Notes: a model not told the origin generated them from the letters alone. A stretch of 64,000 nt of DNA from Candidatus Rifleibacteriota bacterium (GCA_905236675.1 CAJOND010000009.1:1-64000); one strand, 5' to 3'; shown: positions 34,506 to 44,659, counted from the first letter of the stretch. A program made the numbers and translations.

Positions 34506-36203
34506 TTATATATTTTCAGGATATTCCTTACGATTAAATTCCTTGCTGAGAGACTGAACAAAAGTATCAAATACTTCTTTTTGTTTTTGTGGAAGAAGTT
34601 GACTTCTAATTTCTTCTTGAACTTCTTCTAATTTTCTAGTTCCAGCAGGTGTGCGGCCGTCAACTCTAATAAGATGATAACCGAACTGGGTTTTTACAGG
34701 TCCAACAACCTTTCCTACTTCAGCTTCTTTACAAGCTTTTTCAAATTCAGGTACCATTTGGCCATCTGAGAATTTACCGAGATCTCCACCCTGTTGTTTT
34801 GATGGACAAATAGATGAAGATTTAGCGACTTCTTCAAATTTAGTTGGATCTTTTTGTAAATCAGCTAACAATGATTTAGCCTTTTCTTCTTCTTTAACAA
34901 GAATATGATGAGCCTGCATTTGAGCAGGAGCAGAGAAATTAGCCAGATTCTTATTATAGAAGTCCTTAATTTCATCATCATTAACAGTTACAGGTCTAAG
35001 CACTTTATCAAATAACATCTTAACAATAGTACGACGTGCGGTATCGTTAACAACTTTTGGATTAGCTTTTGCATAAGTATCATAATTCTTTTCGACATCA
35101 TGCAAAGAAAGAACTCTAGCAAAATGCTGGTTCAAAAAGTCATTCAAACCTTCTCCACCAAGAACCTGAGGTCTAATAAAAGCAGGAATCTGTTCCAAAT
35201 CTTTATATATTTCAGATACTTTTATTTCTACACCGTCATATTTTGCTAAGACAGCATTTGATTCAGCTTCTGTAATAGAATCTTTACGAATATATTCAGC
35301 TACTTTTGCATCAAAAGTAAAATTATATAGTTTTTTCAAGCGATCAATTTCAGCTTTGAAAGTAGCCATCTGTTTTTCCCCAGCCAAATCTCTTCTGATT
35401 TGAGAAGAAACAGTTTCAAATGCCTTAACTGTACCATCTTTTTTTTCTGTATATTTTACTATCACATAAAGATTTTCTGCGATTGAAATTGGAGCAGATA
35501 CTTTATCAGCTCCTAAAGAGGAAAGAGCTGTTGAAATTTCTGGAACCAAATCGTCCAAATGCATAAAACCCTTATCGCCGCCATTTGCTTTATTATCATC
35601 AATAGAAGAAGCTTTTGCTACTTCTATAAAGGATTTACCAGAATTTAAGTCTTTTACTATAGCGTCAGCCTTTTCTTTTGAATCTGTAGAGATTTGGAAA
35701 ATATGATATTGATCTGGTTCTGTAAAAAGTCTTTTGTTATCTTCATAAAACTTCTTAGCAGTTTGTTCATCAACATTAACTTGTCCGAGCAACTTTTTTA
35801 TATGTTCGATAGATAAAGCAGCAACTGCCATCCTATGAGAATCTCTTTTAAATTCATCGGTTTTATCTAAACCGTCTAATTTTGCCTTCTTTTCAAACAT
35901 AGTTACTTCAACCAACTGGCGAAGGAACTCTTTTCTTCCTTCTATGGTGGCAAGCTGAGCAGCTGCTTGAGGAGAAACTTCTTTAAAAGCAGCAACTTCA
36001 CGATCATATACTTCACGAGTTATCTTTATATCAGAAAGTTCAGCTAAAACATCTGTTGGACTACCTTTTACAGCTGAGGGAATAGGAACTATATCATTCT
36101 GTGAAGGCGGCATCATTGGTTGTGCTTTACAATCCGCACCACATAACAAGGCTGATATAAGAATAATAAATAAAGCGCCGAAACGCTGATGTTCTAATTT
36201 CAT
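34506..36203 (-). CDS. Parvulin-type peptidyl-prolyl isomerase, SurA/PrsA-like
   Basis: 565 residues with a signal peptide (about 1-27) and a helical chaperone-like region. Two parvulin domains follow: a degenerate one at about 165-260 (YHIFQISTDSKEKADAI) and a well-kept one at about 430-525 (AHHILVKEEEKAKSL, GGDLGKFSDGQMVPEFE, TQFGYHLIRVD). It is expected in the periplasm, helping fold exported proteins. A clean GGAGG precedes the ATG. It sits just upstream of rny on the same strand, three bases from the longer rny reading frame. Confidence 0.9.
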   Translation of the reverse strand: MKLEHQRFGALFIILISALLCGADCKAQPMMPPSQNDIVPIPSAVKGSPTDVLAELSDIKITREVYDREVAAFKEVSPQAAAQLATIEGRKEFLRQLVEVTMFEKKAKLDGLDKTDEFKRDSHRMAVAALSIEHIKKLLGQVNVDEQTAKKFYEDNKRLFTEPDQYHIFQISTDSKEKADAIVKDLNSGKSFIEVAKASSIDDNKANGGDKGFMHLDDLVPEISTALSSLGADKVSAPISIAENLYVIVKYTEKKDGTVKAFETVSSQIRRDLAGEKQMATFKAEIDRLKKLYNFTFDAKVAEYIRKDSITEAESNAVLAKYDGVEIKVSEIYKDLEQIPAFIRPQVLGGEGLNDFLNQHFARVLSLHDVEKNYDTYAKANPKVVNDTARRTIVKMLFDKVLRPVTVNDDEIKDFYNKNLANFSAPAQMQAHHILVKEEEKAKSLLADLQKDPTKFEEVAKSSSICPSKQQGGDLGKFSDGQMVPEFEKACKEAEVGKVVGPVKTQFGYHLIRVDGRTPAGTRKLEEVQEEIRSQLLPQKQKEVFDTFVQSLSKEFNRKEYPENI

Positions 36204-36364
36204 AGAGCCTCCAAGTAATTTGTATCAAATTATTATAACATTGATACTTTTATTATTCAAATCTATTTATTTTAATCAAAAAATACGCATTATAACTTAA
36301 TTATAGACCCCAAAATCTATAGAAAGAAATCAGAAGCTATAAAATGTCACATACCATAAGCAAA

Positions 36365-38908
36365 CTAGGCTTGGGTTCTTTCATCCATAATCTTTTGCAT
36401 AATCTTAACTGTTTCAATAGCATCTTTCGCGTAGAAAACCCTGCCTTTGTAAATACTTTGCAGTTCCTTTTCCACATAATCACGAGTAAGAGCCGCTCCA
36501 CCAAGAATAACATCCGGCAAAAAAGCCTTTCGATTCAACTCCTCTAGGTTTTCCTTCATAACAACAGTTGATTTAACAATCAAGCCACTCATCCCGATAA
36601 CATTAGAATTATGTTCTTTTGCAGCTTTTATCATTGTCGAAATGTCAACCTTTATGCCTAAGTCAACTACAGAAAAACCGTTATTAGAAAGCATTATATT
36701 CACTAGATTCTTGCCTATATCGTGAACATCTCCAGCTACAGTAGCAAGTATCATAATTCGGTCAGAAGCTGTTTCTTTCTTTTCCATATAAGGAGTCAAA
36801 CAATCAACTGTTTTTTTGACAACTTCTGCCGACTGTAGAACAAACGGAAGCTGAAGCTTGCCTGTTCCAAAAGATTCACCAACTTTTTGCATTGCTGGAA
36901 GTAAGATTTCGTTAATTACGTATTCCGGTTTATATTCCTTTAATAATAAATCTACTAATTGTTTTAAATCAGAAGAATCCCCATCAAGAACTTTTGATTC
37001 AAGTTTTTGAACAGGAGTTAAAGCTATATTGTTCTTTTGCTCAATTTTAGAGGATTGGCTTTCAAATGCTTTTAGAAAAGCTGTTAAGTCTGTTCCATCT
37101 TCATTTTTATTATAAATAAGATTTAGAGCTAATTCATACTCTTTCTCTGATATAGAAACCAAAGGCAATATTTTTGCCGGATTTACTATAGCAGTGCTAA
37201 GGCCGTTCTTTACTGCTTCCGACATAAAAACGGAATTTAATATTTCTCTTACAGCTGGTTTTAATCCAAAAGAGACATTGCTAAGACCTAAAATTGTACT
37301 TGCTGATGGCATTTTTGAACTAATCAACTTTAATGCTTTCAAAGTTTCTTTAGCAGAATTTCTTAATTCAACATCACCACTGCCAATCGTAAAAGTCAAA
37401 GGATCGAAAATCAAATCTGATTCTTTTATATTAAATTCTTTTGTTAGTATATCTTTTATTCTTAGAGCAATAGAAAGTTTTTTATCTGCTGTCTTTGCCA
37501 TTCCTTCTTCATCAATAGAAAGACAGATTAGCATAGCCCCAAAATCCTTAGCTAATCTGGCGATTTTTCTTAATCTAGCTCCACCGTCTTCTAAGTTGAC
37601 AGAATTAATGACACAGCGTCCGCCATGATGTTTTAAAGCTGTTTCAATAACATCAGGAATTGTTGAATCTATAACTAAAGGCAAATTAACCTGTGTAGCA
37701 AACATAGATGCGGCTTTTTTCATATCATTTATTTCGTTTCTCCCCACATAAGCCACACAAAGGTCGACCATATGAGCACCACCTCTAACTTGCTCTTTTC
37801 CCATAGCCACCATAGAGTCAAAATCATCGGCTAACAAATATTCTCGGAATTTTTTAGCCCCATTTGCATTGGTTCTTTCACCGATTAAAGCTGGAGCTGG
37901 TTTCTGATGCACATCTACAGCATTAAATAAACTTGATACTTTTGCCTCTTTTTTTATTTTGCGTTCAATCGGCTTCAATCCTTTAACTGCTTTAACTACA
38001 GCACCCAAATGATCAGCTCTGGTTCCGCAGCATCCACCAACAATGTTCACGCCATATTCTTTTACAAATTTCAGATGAAATGAAGCGAATTCTTCTGGAG
38101 TCATTTTATAGAAAGGTTTGCCATCTACCATTTCTGGCAGTCCTGCATTAGGCATAACCAAAATTGCCCGTGGCCATAATTTAGACAGAGTAGCAACATG
38201 TCTTTCCATTTCATCTGGACCAAAAGAGCAGTTGAAACCAAGAACATCAACAAAATCAAATGGTTCAATAGCTGTAACTATGGCAGGAATATCTGTTCCA
38301 ACTAAGAGGTTCCCGGAACTTTCTAGGGTCATAGATACTACGGTCGGACACCTTGTGCCTATTTTATTAAAAAGTTTATTGGCTGCATATAGAGCCGCTT
38401 TAACCTGTAATATATCTTGACAAGTTTCTATTTGAAGAATATCAATACCTGATTCCCAAAGAACTTCAAATTGTTCAAAGTAAGCAGAAACCATGTCATC
38501 GAATTCTATATTCCCTAGAGATGGCAGTTGAGAGGTAGGACCAACTGAACCTGCAATATATCTAGGTTTACCATCACCAGATTCTTCTATTGCTTTTTTT
38601 GCTATTTCAACAGCTTTTCGATTGATTTCTGCAATTCTGTCTTCTAGACCGTATTCTTTTAAAGTTATACGAGTTGCGCCAAAAGTGTTTGTTTCTATAA
38701 CATCGCAACCAACTTCTAAAAAAGCTTTATGAACTTTTAAAACAGACCTTGGGCAAAAAAGATTTAACGCTTCGCTACAGCCATCTTTTCCCCCATAGTC
38801 TTCAGATTTAAGCTGCTGTGCAATGAGGTTAGTGCCAGTAGCACCATCGTAAACAAGAATACCATTATTAATTATGCTGTTAAATTCTTCAACTGTTAAT
38901 CTTGCCAT
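36365..38908 (-). CDS. metH: Cobalamin-dependent methionine synthase without reactivation domain
   Basis: 847 residues in the order homocysteine domain (about 1-300, zinc Cys in LGFNCSFGP and GGCCGT), methyltetrahydrofolate/pterin domain (about 325-590, GERTNANGAKKF, INSVNLEDGG), and B12-binding cap and B12-binding domains (about 640-847, DVHDIGK with the cobalt-ligating His at 729). It makes methionine from homocysteine. The fourth module, which reactivates oxidised cobalamin with S-adenosylmethionine, is missing here and is encoded as a separate gene at 9505-10251. Confidence 0.93.
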   Translation of the reverse strand: MARLTVEEFNSIINNGILVYDGATGTNLIAQQLKSEDYGGKDGCSEALNLFCPRSVLKVHKAFLEVGCDVIETNTFGATRITLKEYGLEDRIAEINRKAVEIAKKAIEESGDGKPRYIAGSVGPTSQLPSLGNIEFDDMVSAYFEQFEVLWESGIDILQIETCQDILQVKAALYAANKLFNKIGTRCPTVVSMTLESSGNLLVGTDIPAIVTAIEPFDFVDVLGFNCSFGPDEMERHVATLSKLWPRAILVMPNAGLPEMVDGKPFYKMTPEEFASFHLKFVKEYGVNIVGGCCGTRADHLGAVVKAVKGLKPIERKIKKEAKVSSLFNAVDVHQKPAPALIGERTNANGAKKFREYLLADDFDSMVAMGKEQVRGGAHMVDLCVAYVGRNEINDMKKAASMFATQVNLPLVIDSTIPDVIETALKHHGGRCVINSVNLEDGGARLRKIARLAKDFGAMLICLSIDEEGMAKTADKKLSIALRIKDILTKEFNIKESDLIFDPLTFTIGSGDVELRNSAKETLKALKLISSKMPSASTILGLSNVSFGLKPAVREILNSVFMSEAVKNGLSTAIVNPAKILPLVSISEKEYELALNLIYNKNEDGTDLTAFLKAFESQSSKIEQKNNIALTPVQKLESKVLDGDSSDLKQLVDLLLKEYKPEYVINEILLPAMQKVGESFGTGKLQLPFVLQSAEVVKKTVDCLTPYMEKKETASDRIMILATVAGDVHDIGKNLVNIMLSNNGFSVVDLGIKVDISTMIKAAKEHNSNVIGMSGLIVKSTVVMKENLEELNRKAFLPDVILGGAALTRDYVEKELQSIYKGRVFYAKDAIETVKIMQKIMDERTQA

Positions 38909-39056
38909 CTAATCTGTCATCTCCATTTTTAATTTGGGTTATTTTAGCTTTTAAGACTAGATGAGTCAAGTTGTTAAATTATCTCGGCAAAGCTTTCTGT
39001 TTAGTCATAATAGTATTCTTATCTTTACTCTTGATTAAGTTAGTTAAGTTCGTTAA

Positions 39057-40247
39057 TTACTCATCATCCCATGAAAGGAAAGATTCTGTTTTTATTCCTT
39101 TGGGGTATATATAAATAACTTTATTTGCAAGATCACAACCCCAGTCATTACCAGATTTTGCCGCTATAATATCAAGTAATTCATCATAGGTTATATCTTC
39201 TTCTTCGACACTTACTGTTAAACCTTTTGTAAAATTTTCCATACCTTGAATCTTAAATTCTTCGCCAGCTTCTTTCCCGTAAACATCCAAAGCTTGATTA
39301 ATTAAACTTACAACATCGTAATCTTCGCAATTCCAAGATTTCATAACCATAAAAATTGCAGCACCTGTATCTTTTGGGAAAACCTTAATGTTTTCGCCCG
39401 AAGAATTTTGTGCAACAGTTGTTTCTTTTTTGTTAGCAGTGTCTAGTTTATCATCCAAGTCATTTCCACCAGACGAAGCAGGAGATTCAAAATCTGAATC
39501 TGAATCTGAATCTAAGTCTGAATCAAGATCATTGATAGAAATAGAATCTGGAGAAGGTGAAGTAGATGGAGTAGATGGAGATGGAGAAGAAGAAAGAGAG
39601 GAATCATCTTCTAGTTCATCATCCCAATCTGGAATTTCTAAATCCTTGCTGAAAAATCCTGAATCATCATCGTCTATGGAAAGAGGCACTTTGGTAGAAG
39701 AGGTTCTTTTATTAGACTTTTGAGGAATAGGTTTGCTCTGATCTTTGTTACTATTCTTCTTTTTTTGATCTTGCTTCTGATTTTGCTGTTTATTTTGATT
39801 CTGATTCTGTTGTTTATTTTGGTTTTGACTTTGCTGTTTATTATTATTAGAGGCAGGTAAAGAAATAAAAGTTTGCCCGTCAGAATTAATAACGTTATTC
39901 TTATTTCCTGACTGATTACCTGATTTATTACCTCTTTTTGTTTCTGAAGAAGAAGTTTTATCGTTATTTAAATTCGGCATCGGTAAAATTGAATCTTTTG
40001 AATTGCCAGAATTGATCTGCCCTTTATTTGGTCCAGTATTAGCCAAATTATTCTGCCAGTTATTCTGCTGCTTATTGGTATTCTGTTGTTTTTGAGTATT
40101 ACTTTTATTCTGCTCAGAAGAATTAGTATTCTGGGTACTAGGTTTCTGACCAGGCATAGGAAGAATTAAACCATCTTGAGCATAGGAAGAACAAGATGTA
40201 ATTATTAAATAAGCCAATAATATCAAAATTTTGTTATTAATTTTCAT
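39057..40247 (-). CDS. Gln/Asn-rich lipoprotein with STN-like C-terminal domain
   Basis: About 396 residues: lipobox at ITSC (about residue 19), a very long low-complexity linker rich in Gln, Asn, Ser, Lys, then runs of Ser/Asp/Pro. A compact C-terminal domain of about 100 residues (FTKGLTVSVEEEDITYDELLDIIAAKSG split as landmarks, ending VIYIYPKG) resembles the STN domain of secretins and TonB receptors. It may be an envelope anchor with a long tether. The ATG at 40247 has a well-placed GGAG; an ATG at 40259 is in frame. Confidence 0.72.
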   Translation of the reverse strand: MKINNKILILLAYLIITSCSSYAQDGLILPMPGQKPSTQNTNSSEQNKSNTQKQQNTNKQQNNWQNNLANTGPNKGQINSGNSKDSILPMPNLNNDKTSSSETKRGNKSGNQSGNKNNVINSDGQTFISLPASNNNKQQSQNQNKQQNQNQNKQQNQKQDQKKKNSNKDQSKPIPQKSNKRTSSTKVPLSIDDDDSGFFSKDLEIPDWDDELEDDSSLSSSPSPSTPSTSPSPDSISINDLDSDLDSDSDSDFESPASSGGNDLDDKLDTANKKETTVAQNSSGENIKVFPKDTGAAIFMVMKSWNCEDYDVVSLINQALDVYGKEAGEEFKIQGMENFTKGLTVSVEEEDITYDELLDIIAAKSGNDWGCDLANKVIYIYPKGIKTESFLSWDDE

Positions 40248-40483
40248 TATAGACTCCATCTATTCTATTTAATTATAAACTAATTTTTGCAATTATCAAA
40301 GTAAACTTTTAGTTAGAATAATATTAGTTATAACGAAAATAACGCTTAAAATATAAAAAAACGACCTTCCGAAAATAAATATTAAACAAACCACTGAATT
40401 AATATTGTAAACGTTGCCTTAATATGAAAAAATATGCTAAATTATATAAACTTCATTTTGAAACGAGGCAAAAAAATAAACTT

Positions 40484-41053
40484 ATGCGTAAGGTTTTCAA
40501 TATTATTATCCCATTTCTGTTAGCTTTTGTTTTTACAGATATTATAGCACTTGCAGATAATCCGACAAGTCTTGTCACTATTGGTGAAGAAGAACTAGAT
40601 GACGAAAAAGTAGTAGAACTCAAAATTGGCGATGATGCACCTGATTTTTCTCTTCCCAATTTAAAAACAGATAAAATGGAAGGATTAAAAGATTATTTGG
40701 GCAAACCAACTGTTTTGTTCTTTATACAAAGTGCCTGCTATTCTTGTTTGCAAGAAGCAAAAGCCTTCCAGGCTATGAAAGAAAACTATCAGGACAAGGT
40801 TAACGTTGTTGCAGTCGGAGTTGATCTTTTAGGCAAAAAAGGTTTGCTTACATGGGCTTCTCATAACAATATAAATTATCCTGTTCTTTTAGACCCAATC
40901 TTTTCTGTTCCTGAAAAATATGGTTTTTCTTATACTCCAAGTTCAGTAATTATTGACAAAAACGGTAAAATTGCGTTTATTCATGCTGGTTTTCGTCCAG
41001 ATGATTTTAAGTTTTTCGTGGATAAAATTGAAGAACTTCTAAAAAGCAAATAA
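40484..41053 (+). CDS. Exported thioredoxin/AhpC-TSA-like thiol protein
   Basis: About 189 residues with a signal peptide (MRKVFNIIIPFLLAF..., to about residue 25) and a TlpA/ResA-like thioredoxin fold: GDDAPDFSLPNL, LGKPTVLFFIQSACYSCLQEA with a CxxC (CYSC) active site, VAVGVDL, and the cis-Pro block FSYTPSSVIIDKNGKI. Probably a periplasmic thiol-disulphide reductant. An in-frame ATG at 40424 would add a charged, untypical N-terminus, so the later ATG is preferred although neither has a clear ribosome binding site. Confidence 0.85.
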   Translation: MRKVFNIIIPFLLAFVFTDIIALADNPTSLVTIGEEELDDEKVVELKIGDDAPDFSLPNLKTDKMEGLKDYLGKPTVLFFIQSACYSCLQEAKAFQAMKENYQDKVNVVAVGVDLLGKKGLLTWASHNNINYPVLLDPIFSVPEKYGFSYTPSSVIIDKNGKIAFIHAGFRPDDFKFFVDKIEELLKSK

Positions 41054-41060
41054 AAAATAA

Positions 41061-42338
41061 ATGGACGGTATAGTATTAAGGCATCCGTTAGCTGCCGCTA
41101 TAATATTTTTAATCACATTTATTTTAATATCTTTCAGAAGATTAAGTATATTACCTATCGGCAGGCCTTCTAGTGCCTTATTAGGTGCGGTTTTAATGGT
41201 AGCCTTTGGAGTAGTGACTCCAAAGGAAGCTTATGACCATATAAACTGGGACACCATATGTCTTTTATTAGGAATGATGATTATTGCTGAGCATCTTCGT
41301 TCAGCTGGACTTTTTGAAAAAATAACCAACAAACTTGAATTTTTCAATAAACCCTTTGCTCTTCTAACTGTAATAGCTTTTTCAGCAGCTATTCTTTCTT
41401 CTATTCTAGTAAATGATCCTGTTTGCGTTGTGTTTACTCCGTTGGTACTGCTTATTTGCCATAAGAAGCATTTGAATCCACTCCCCTACCTTATTGTTTT
41501 GGCTACAAGCAGCAACATAGGTTCCTGTCTGACTCTTACTGGAAATCCTCAGAACATGATTATCGGGAACGTTTCAAAGCTGGGTTTTATTCATTTTTTA
41601 AAGCTTATGCTATTACCATTCTTATCCTGTATGGCAATAAACTTAGCCTTAGCCTGGATATTCTACAGAAATAAACTTACTATAGAATCTGCTTCTCCTG
41701 AAACAAAGGCAGCAGATAACCTTTACTCTGAAGAAGACAATCACCCTTTAAAAACAAGAAGATTAAGAATAGGAATATTGGGTTTGGTCATAACCTGTCT
41801 AGGATTTATTACAGGCTGCTCAATGGCTTTCTCTGCTCTAGCAGGCGCAGTCATAGTTATAACTTTCCATAGAAAAGATCCTGGGGAAATTTTAGCAAAA
41901 TTAGACTGGTCTTTGCTGATGTTTTTCTCCTCGTTATTTGTTGTGATTGGTGGATTACAAACTAGTGGATTAGCAGAGGCAATAGCCGAATGGTCTTTAA
42001 AACTTATTTCTGGAGATATGACCAGACAAATATGGATATTTTCTTCTGTAACCCTAGTTGGTTCTAATCTTCTATCCAACGTACCTTTTGTTTTATTGGC
42101 GTCACATTCAGTGCCTCATTTAAATAACCCTGAATTATTCTGGTTTTTATTAGCCTTTGTCAGTACAATTGCAGGAAATCTCACAATATTCGGTTCTGTT
42201 GCCAATATGATTGTTGCTGAAACTGCTGGAGATAAATGTAAAATCTCATTTTGGGAATTTGCCAGTTTTGGTATTCCATCAACAATTATCTGCATTACTA
42301 TTGGGGGTTGGATACTATCTTTATTACTGTTATGTTAA
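41061..42338 (+). CDS. ArsB/SLC13-type anion transporter
   Basis: 425 residues with about eleven membrane helices and the ion-transporter superfamily signatures NDPVCVVFTPLV and TSSNIGSCLTLTGNPQNMII, repeated in degenerate form near SNVPFVLLA and GNLTIFGSVANMIV. Relatives move arsenite, citrate, dicarboxylates or other anions; no ars genes are nearby, so arsenite is not supported. It starts eight bases after the thiol protein, so the two are likely co-transcribed with the MATE gene. Confidence 0.87.
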   Translation: MDGIVLRHPLAAAIIFLITFILISFRRLSILPIGRPSSALLGAVLMVAFGVVTPKEAYDHINWDTICLLLGMMIIAEHLRSAGLFEKITNKLEFFNKPFALLTVIAFSAAILSSILVNDPVCVVFTPLVLLICHKKHLNPLPYLIVLATSSNIGSCLTLTGNPQNMIIGNVSKLGFIHFLKLMLLPFLSCMAINLALAWIFYRNKLTIESASPETKAADNLYSEEDNHPLKTRRLRIGILGLVITCLGFITGCSMAFSALAGAVIVITFHRKDPGEILAKLDWSLLMFFSSLFVVIGGLQTSGLAEAIAEWSLKLISGDMTRQIWIFSSVTLVGSNLLSNVPFVLLASHSVPHLNNPELFWFLLAFVSTIAGNLTIFGSVANMIVAETAGDKCKISFWEFASFGIPSTIICITIGGWILSLLLLC

Positions 42339-42361
42339 ATGTTTTATTAATTAATTAAGCC

Positions 42362-43729
42362 ATGCCAAAAGGAAGTGCTATTGAAGAAAAACATAAGAAG
42401 ATGACTGAGTCGTCTGTAGAACGGCTTATATGCTCTTTAGCTGTTCCTACCATAGCAATAATGCTAGTTTCTGCTTTTTACAACATGGCTGACACTTATT
42501 TTGTAGGTCAGATCAGCAAAGATGGAACTAGCTCAACAGCCGCAATAGGTATTTCCTTTTCTGTAATGTCTGTTATACAGGCTATAGGATTTTTCTTCGG
42601 ACAAGGGTCTGGAAACTATATTTCCAGGCAACTTGGGGCTAAAAACTATAATGAAGCTTCCTCCATGGCTTCTACCGGGGTTGTCACCTCTTTTATAACA
42701 GGGTTAATACTAGGCTCTTTAGGCCTTTTAAATTTAGAAAAAATATGCATTTTTCTTGGAGCAACCCCGACAATACTTCCTCATGCCTGTAGTTATCTTA
42801 AATACATTTTTTTGGCTATGCCTTTTATGACTGGTTCTTTAACATTAAACAATCAGTTGAGATTTCAAGGCAGCGCAGTTCATGCTATGGTAGGCATGAT
42901 GAGCGGTGCTCTAATAAACGTTTTACTAGACCCAATATTTATATTATTTCTGAATCTAGGCGTAGCAGGTGCAGGGCTTGCAACTTTCATCAGCCAGTCA
43001 TTCGGTTTTTTTATTCTTTATTTTGCTACTGGTTTTAATGGAAATGTCAGAATTTTCTTAAAAGATTTTTCACCAAAAATAAACCGTCTTATTGAAATTT
43101 TCAAAGGTGGTTTCCCTTCTTTGTGCCGTCAGGGAATGGGTGGAGTTGCCATGCTGTGTTTAAATAAAGAAATAGGAATTTATGGTGATGCTGCAATTGC
43201 CGCAATGGCTATTGCCACAAGAACTGCACATATTTCTTATTCAGTTCTAATAGGATTTGGACACGGTTTTCAGCCAGTATGTGGTTTTAACTATGGAGCC
43301 AAGCTATATGATCGTGTAAAAAAAGCATTTTGGTTTTTAGTAAAAGTTGGCAGTTGTGTAATGACTTTAAATACATTGATTGCCTTTATATGGGCACCAC
43401 AAATTGTTGCTTTTTTCAGAGCTGATGATCCTGAAGTCATAAGATTAGGTGCAATTGCCTTGAAAGCTCAGTGCATGGCATTTCCATTTGTTGGATGGTT
43501 TACTTCATGCAGTATGCTTTGTCAAATAACCAGACAGACTTTAAAAGCAAGTTTTCTGGCTGCAGCAAGACAATGCTTGTTTTTTATTCCAGGAATATTC
43601 ATATTATCTTATTTTTGGGGCTTGAATGGAATAATATACACACAACCAGCAGCAGATATTCTTAGCTTTATAATATCTTTGCCTATAGGTTTTTCGGTCT
43701 TAAAAGGAATGAGCAAAGAAAAAAACTAA
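42362..43729 (+). CDS. MATE family multidrug/Na+ efflux pump
   Basis: 455 residues with twelve predicted helices in two bundles. The N-terminal bundle carries MADTYFVGQI and the C-terminal GFGHGFQPVCGFNYGAK, both typical of the NorM/DinF-like MATE family. Members export cationic drugs or metabolites in exchange for Na+ or H+. Substrate not predictable. The 3' end overlaps the tail of tcdA on the other strand by four bases. Confidence 0.92.
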   Translation: MPKGSAIEEKHKKMTESSVERLICSLAVPTIAIMLVSAFYNMADTYFVGQISKDGTSSTAAIGISFSVMSVIQAIGFFFGQGSGNYISRQLGAKNYNEASSMASTGVVTSFITGLILGSLGLLNLEKICIFLGATPTILPHACSYLKYIFLAMPFMTGSLTLNNQLRFQGSAVHAMVGMMSGALINVLLDPIFILFLNLGVAGAGLATFISQSFGFFILYFATGFNGNVRIFLKDFSPKINRLIEIFKGGFPSLCRQGMGGVAMLCLNKEIGIYGDAAIAAMAIATRTAHISYSVLIGFGHGFQPVCGFNYGAKLYDRVKKAFWFLVKVGSCVMTLNTLIAFIWAPQIVAFFRADDPEVIRLGAIALKAQCMAFPFVGWFTSCSMLCQITRQTLKASFLAAARQCLFFIPGIFILSYFWGLNGIIYTQPAADILSFIISLPIGFSVLKGMSKEKN

Positions 43730-44484
43730 TTCTCTTCCTTTTGTTGTTTTACTTCTTTTATTAGTTTCTGAACAACCATTCCAGCAATAGTAAAGCCAAA
43801 GATTGCTGGAATATAGCTTATAGAGCCCATAATCATTCGTTCTAAACCTGGGTTAAGTTCTGCTTCCTCTTTAGAGAACATTTTATAAGACAAAGGAGGC
43901 TTTGGATCTTCTAATGAATAAACTACGGGAATTCCTTTATGAATATTCATTTGTCTCAGAGTTTTCCTGACTTTTTTAGCTAAAGGGCAGACAGTAGTGT
44001 TGGAAATATCGCCAACCTTAATCAAGGAAGGATCAGTTTTTCCAGCAGCGCCCATCGCTGAAAATATAGGAATCTTCTTATGTTTACATTCAACAAGTAA
44101 TTTTATTTTCGAATTAAAAGTATCTATAGCATCTATAACCGCATCAAAATCAGTTTTTATGATATCATTCGAATTAGAAGCCTCAAAAAATGTATCTAAC
44201 ACATGAACTTTGCAATCAGGATTAATTAGTTTGATTCTTTCTGCCATTGCTTGGCTTTTAGATATTCCTATGGTCGAATTTAGTGCAATGATTTGTCTAT
44301 TGATATTAGTTGGGTTAATCTTATCAAAATCTACTATAGTTAGTTCGCCAACCCCTGATCGTGCAAGAGATTCAGCAGCATGACTGCCAACACCGCCTAA
44401 TCCGAATACTGCAACATGAGCTTTCTGCAATTTATCAAAAGCTTCTTCACCTAATAAAACTCTTGTTCTTTGAAATGGATTCAT
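43726..44484 (-). CDS. tcdA: tRNA threonylcarbamoyladenosine dehydratase
   Basis: 252 residues of the ThiF/E1-like fold. The start MNPFQRTRVLLGEEAFDKL, nucleotide-binding FGLGGVGSHAAESLARSG, DFDKINPTNINRQ and DAIDTFNSKI are diagnostic of TcdA (CsdL), which cyclises t6A37 to ct6A in tRNAs reading ANN codons. The zinc-binding cysteines of MoeB are not evident. Membrane-associated in relatives. It converges on the MATE gene. Confidence 0.92.
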   Translation of the reverse strand: MNPFQRTRVLLGEEAFDKLQKAHVAVFGLGGVGSHAAESLARSGVGELTIVDFDKINPTNINRQIIALNSTIGISKSQAMAERIKLINPDCKVHVLDTFFEASNSNDIIKTDFDAVIDAIDTFNSKIKLLVECKHKKIPIFSAMGAAGKTDPSLIKVGDISNTTVCPLAKKVRKTLRQMNIHKGIPVVYSLEDPKPPLSYKMFSKEEAELNPGLERMIMGSISYIPAIFGFTIAGMVVQKLIKEVKQQKEEN

Positions 44485-44547
44485 GAAAATATTATACCAT
44501 ATTTTTCAAAAACTTCTACATTACATTAACCACCAAATTAATATATG

Positions 44548-44640
44548 GTTGGTAGTTGGATGCTGGTAGGTGGTTAGTGCTCTCCTGCTCTCATCTCTCA
44601 TTTCTCAACTTTCAGTTTTCAGTTTTCAGAGCTTTCAGCT
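44548..44640. repeat. Two adjoining 7-nt tandem repeat arrays
   Basis: First GGTTGGT, AGTTGGA, TGCTGGT, AGGTGGT, then a second strand-complement-like block TCTCATC, TCTCATT, TCTCAAC, TTTCAGT twice, TTTCAGA. The period stays at seven throughout. It fills much of the gap between tcdA and the zinc-ribbon gene. Confidence 0.8.
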
Positions 44641-44659
44641 TTCTTCAATCTTGCCTATT

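Noticed and set aside
38909-39056. Possible cobalamin or SAM riboswitch before metH
   Set aside because: The gap is short, AT-rich and lacks the conserved B12-box or SAM motifs; nothing supports a riboswitch.
40330-40423. Possible sigma-28-like promoter before the thiol protein (TAAA ... TCCGAAAA)
   Set aside because: The -10 lacks the CCGAT core and the spacing differs from the three accepted sites.
41061-42338. Arsenite efflux pump (arsB)
   Set aside because: Signature fits the wider ArsB/SLC13 superfamily, but no arsenic genes are near; a specific arsenite role is not supported.
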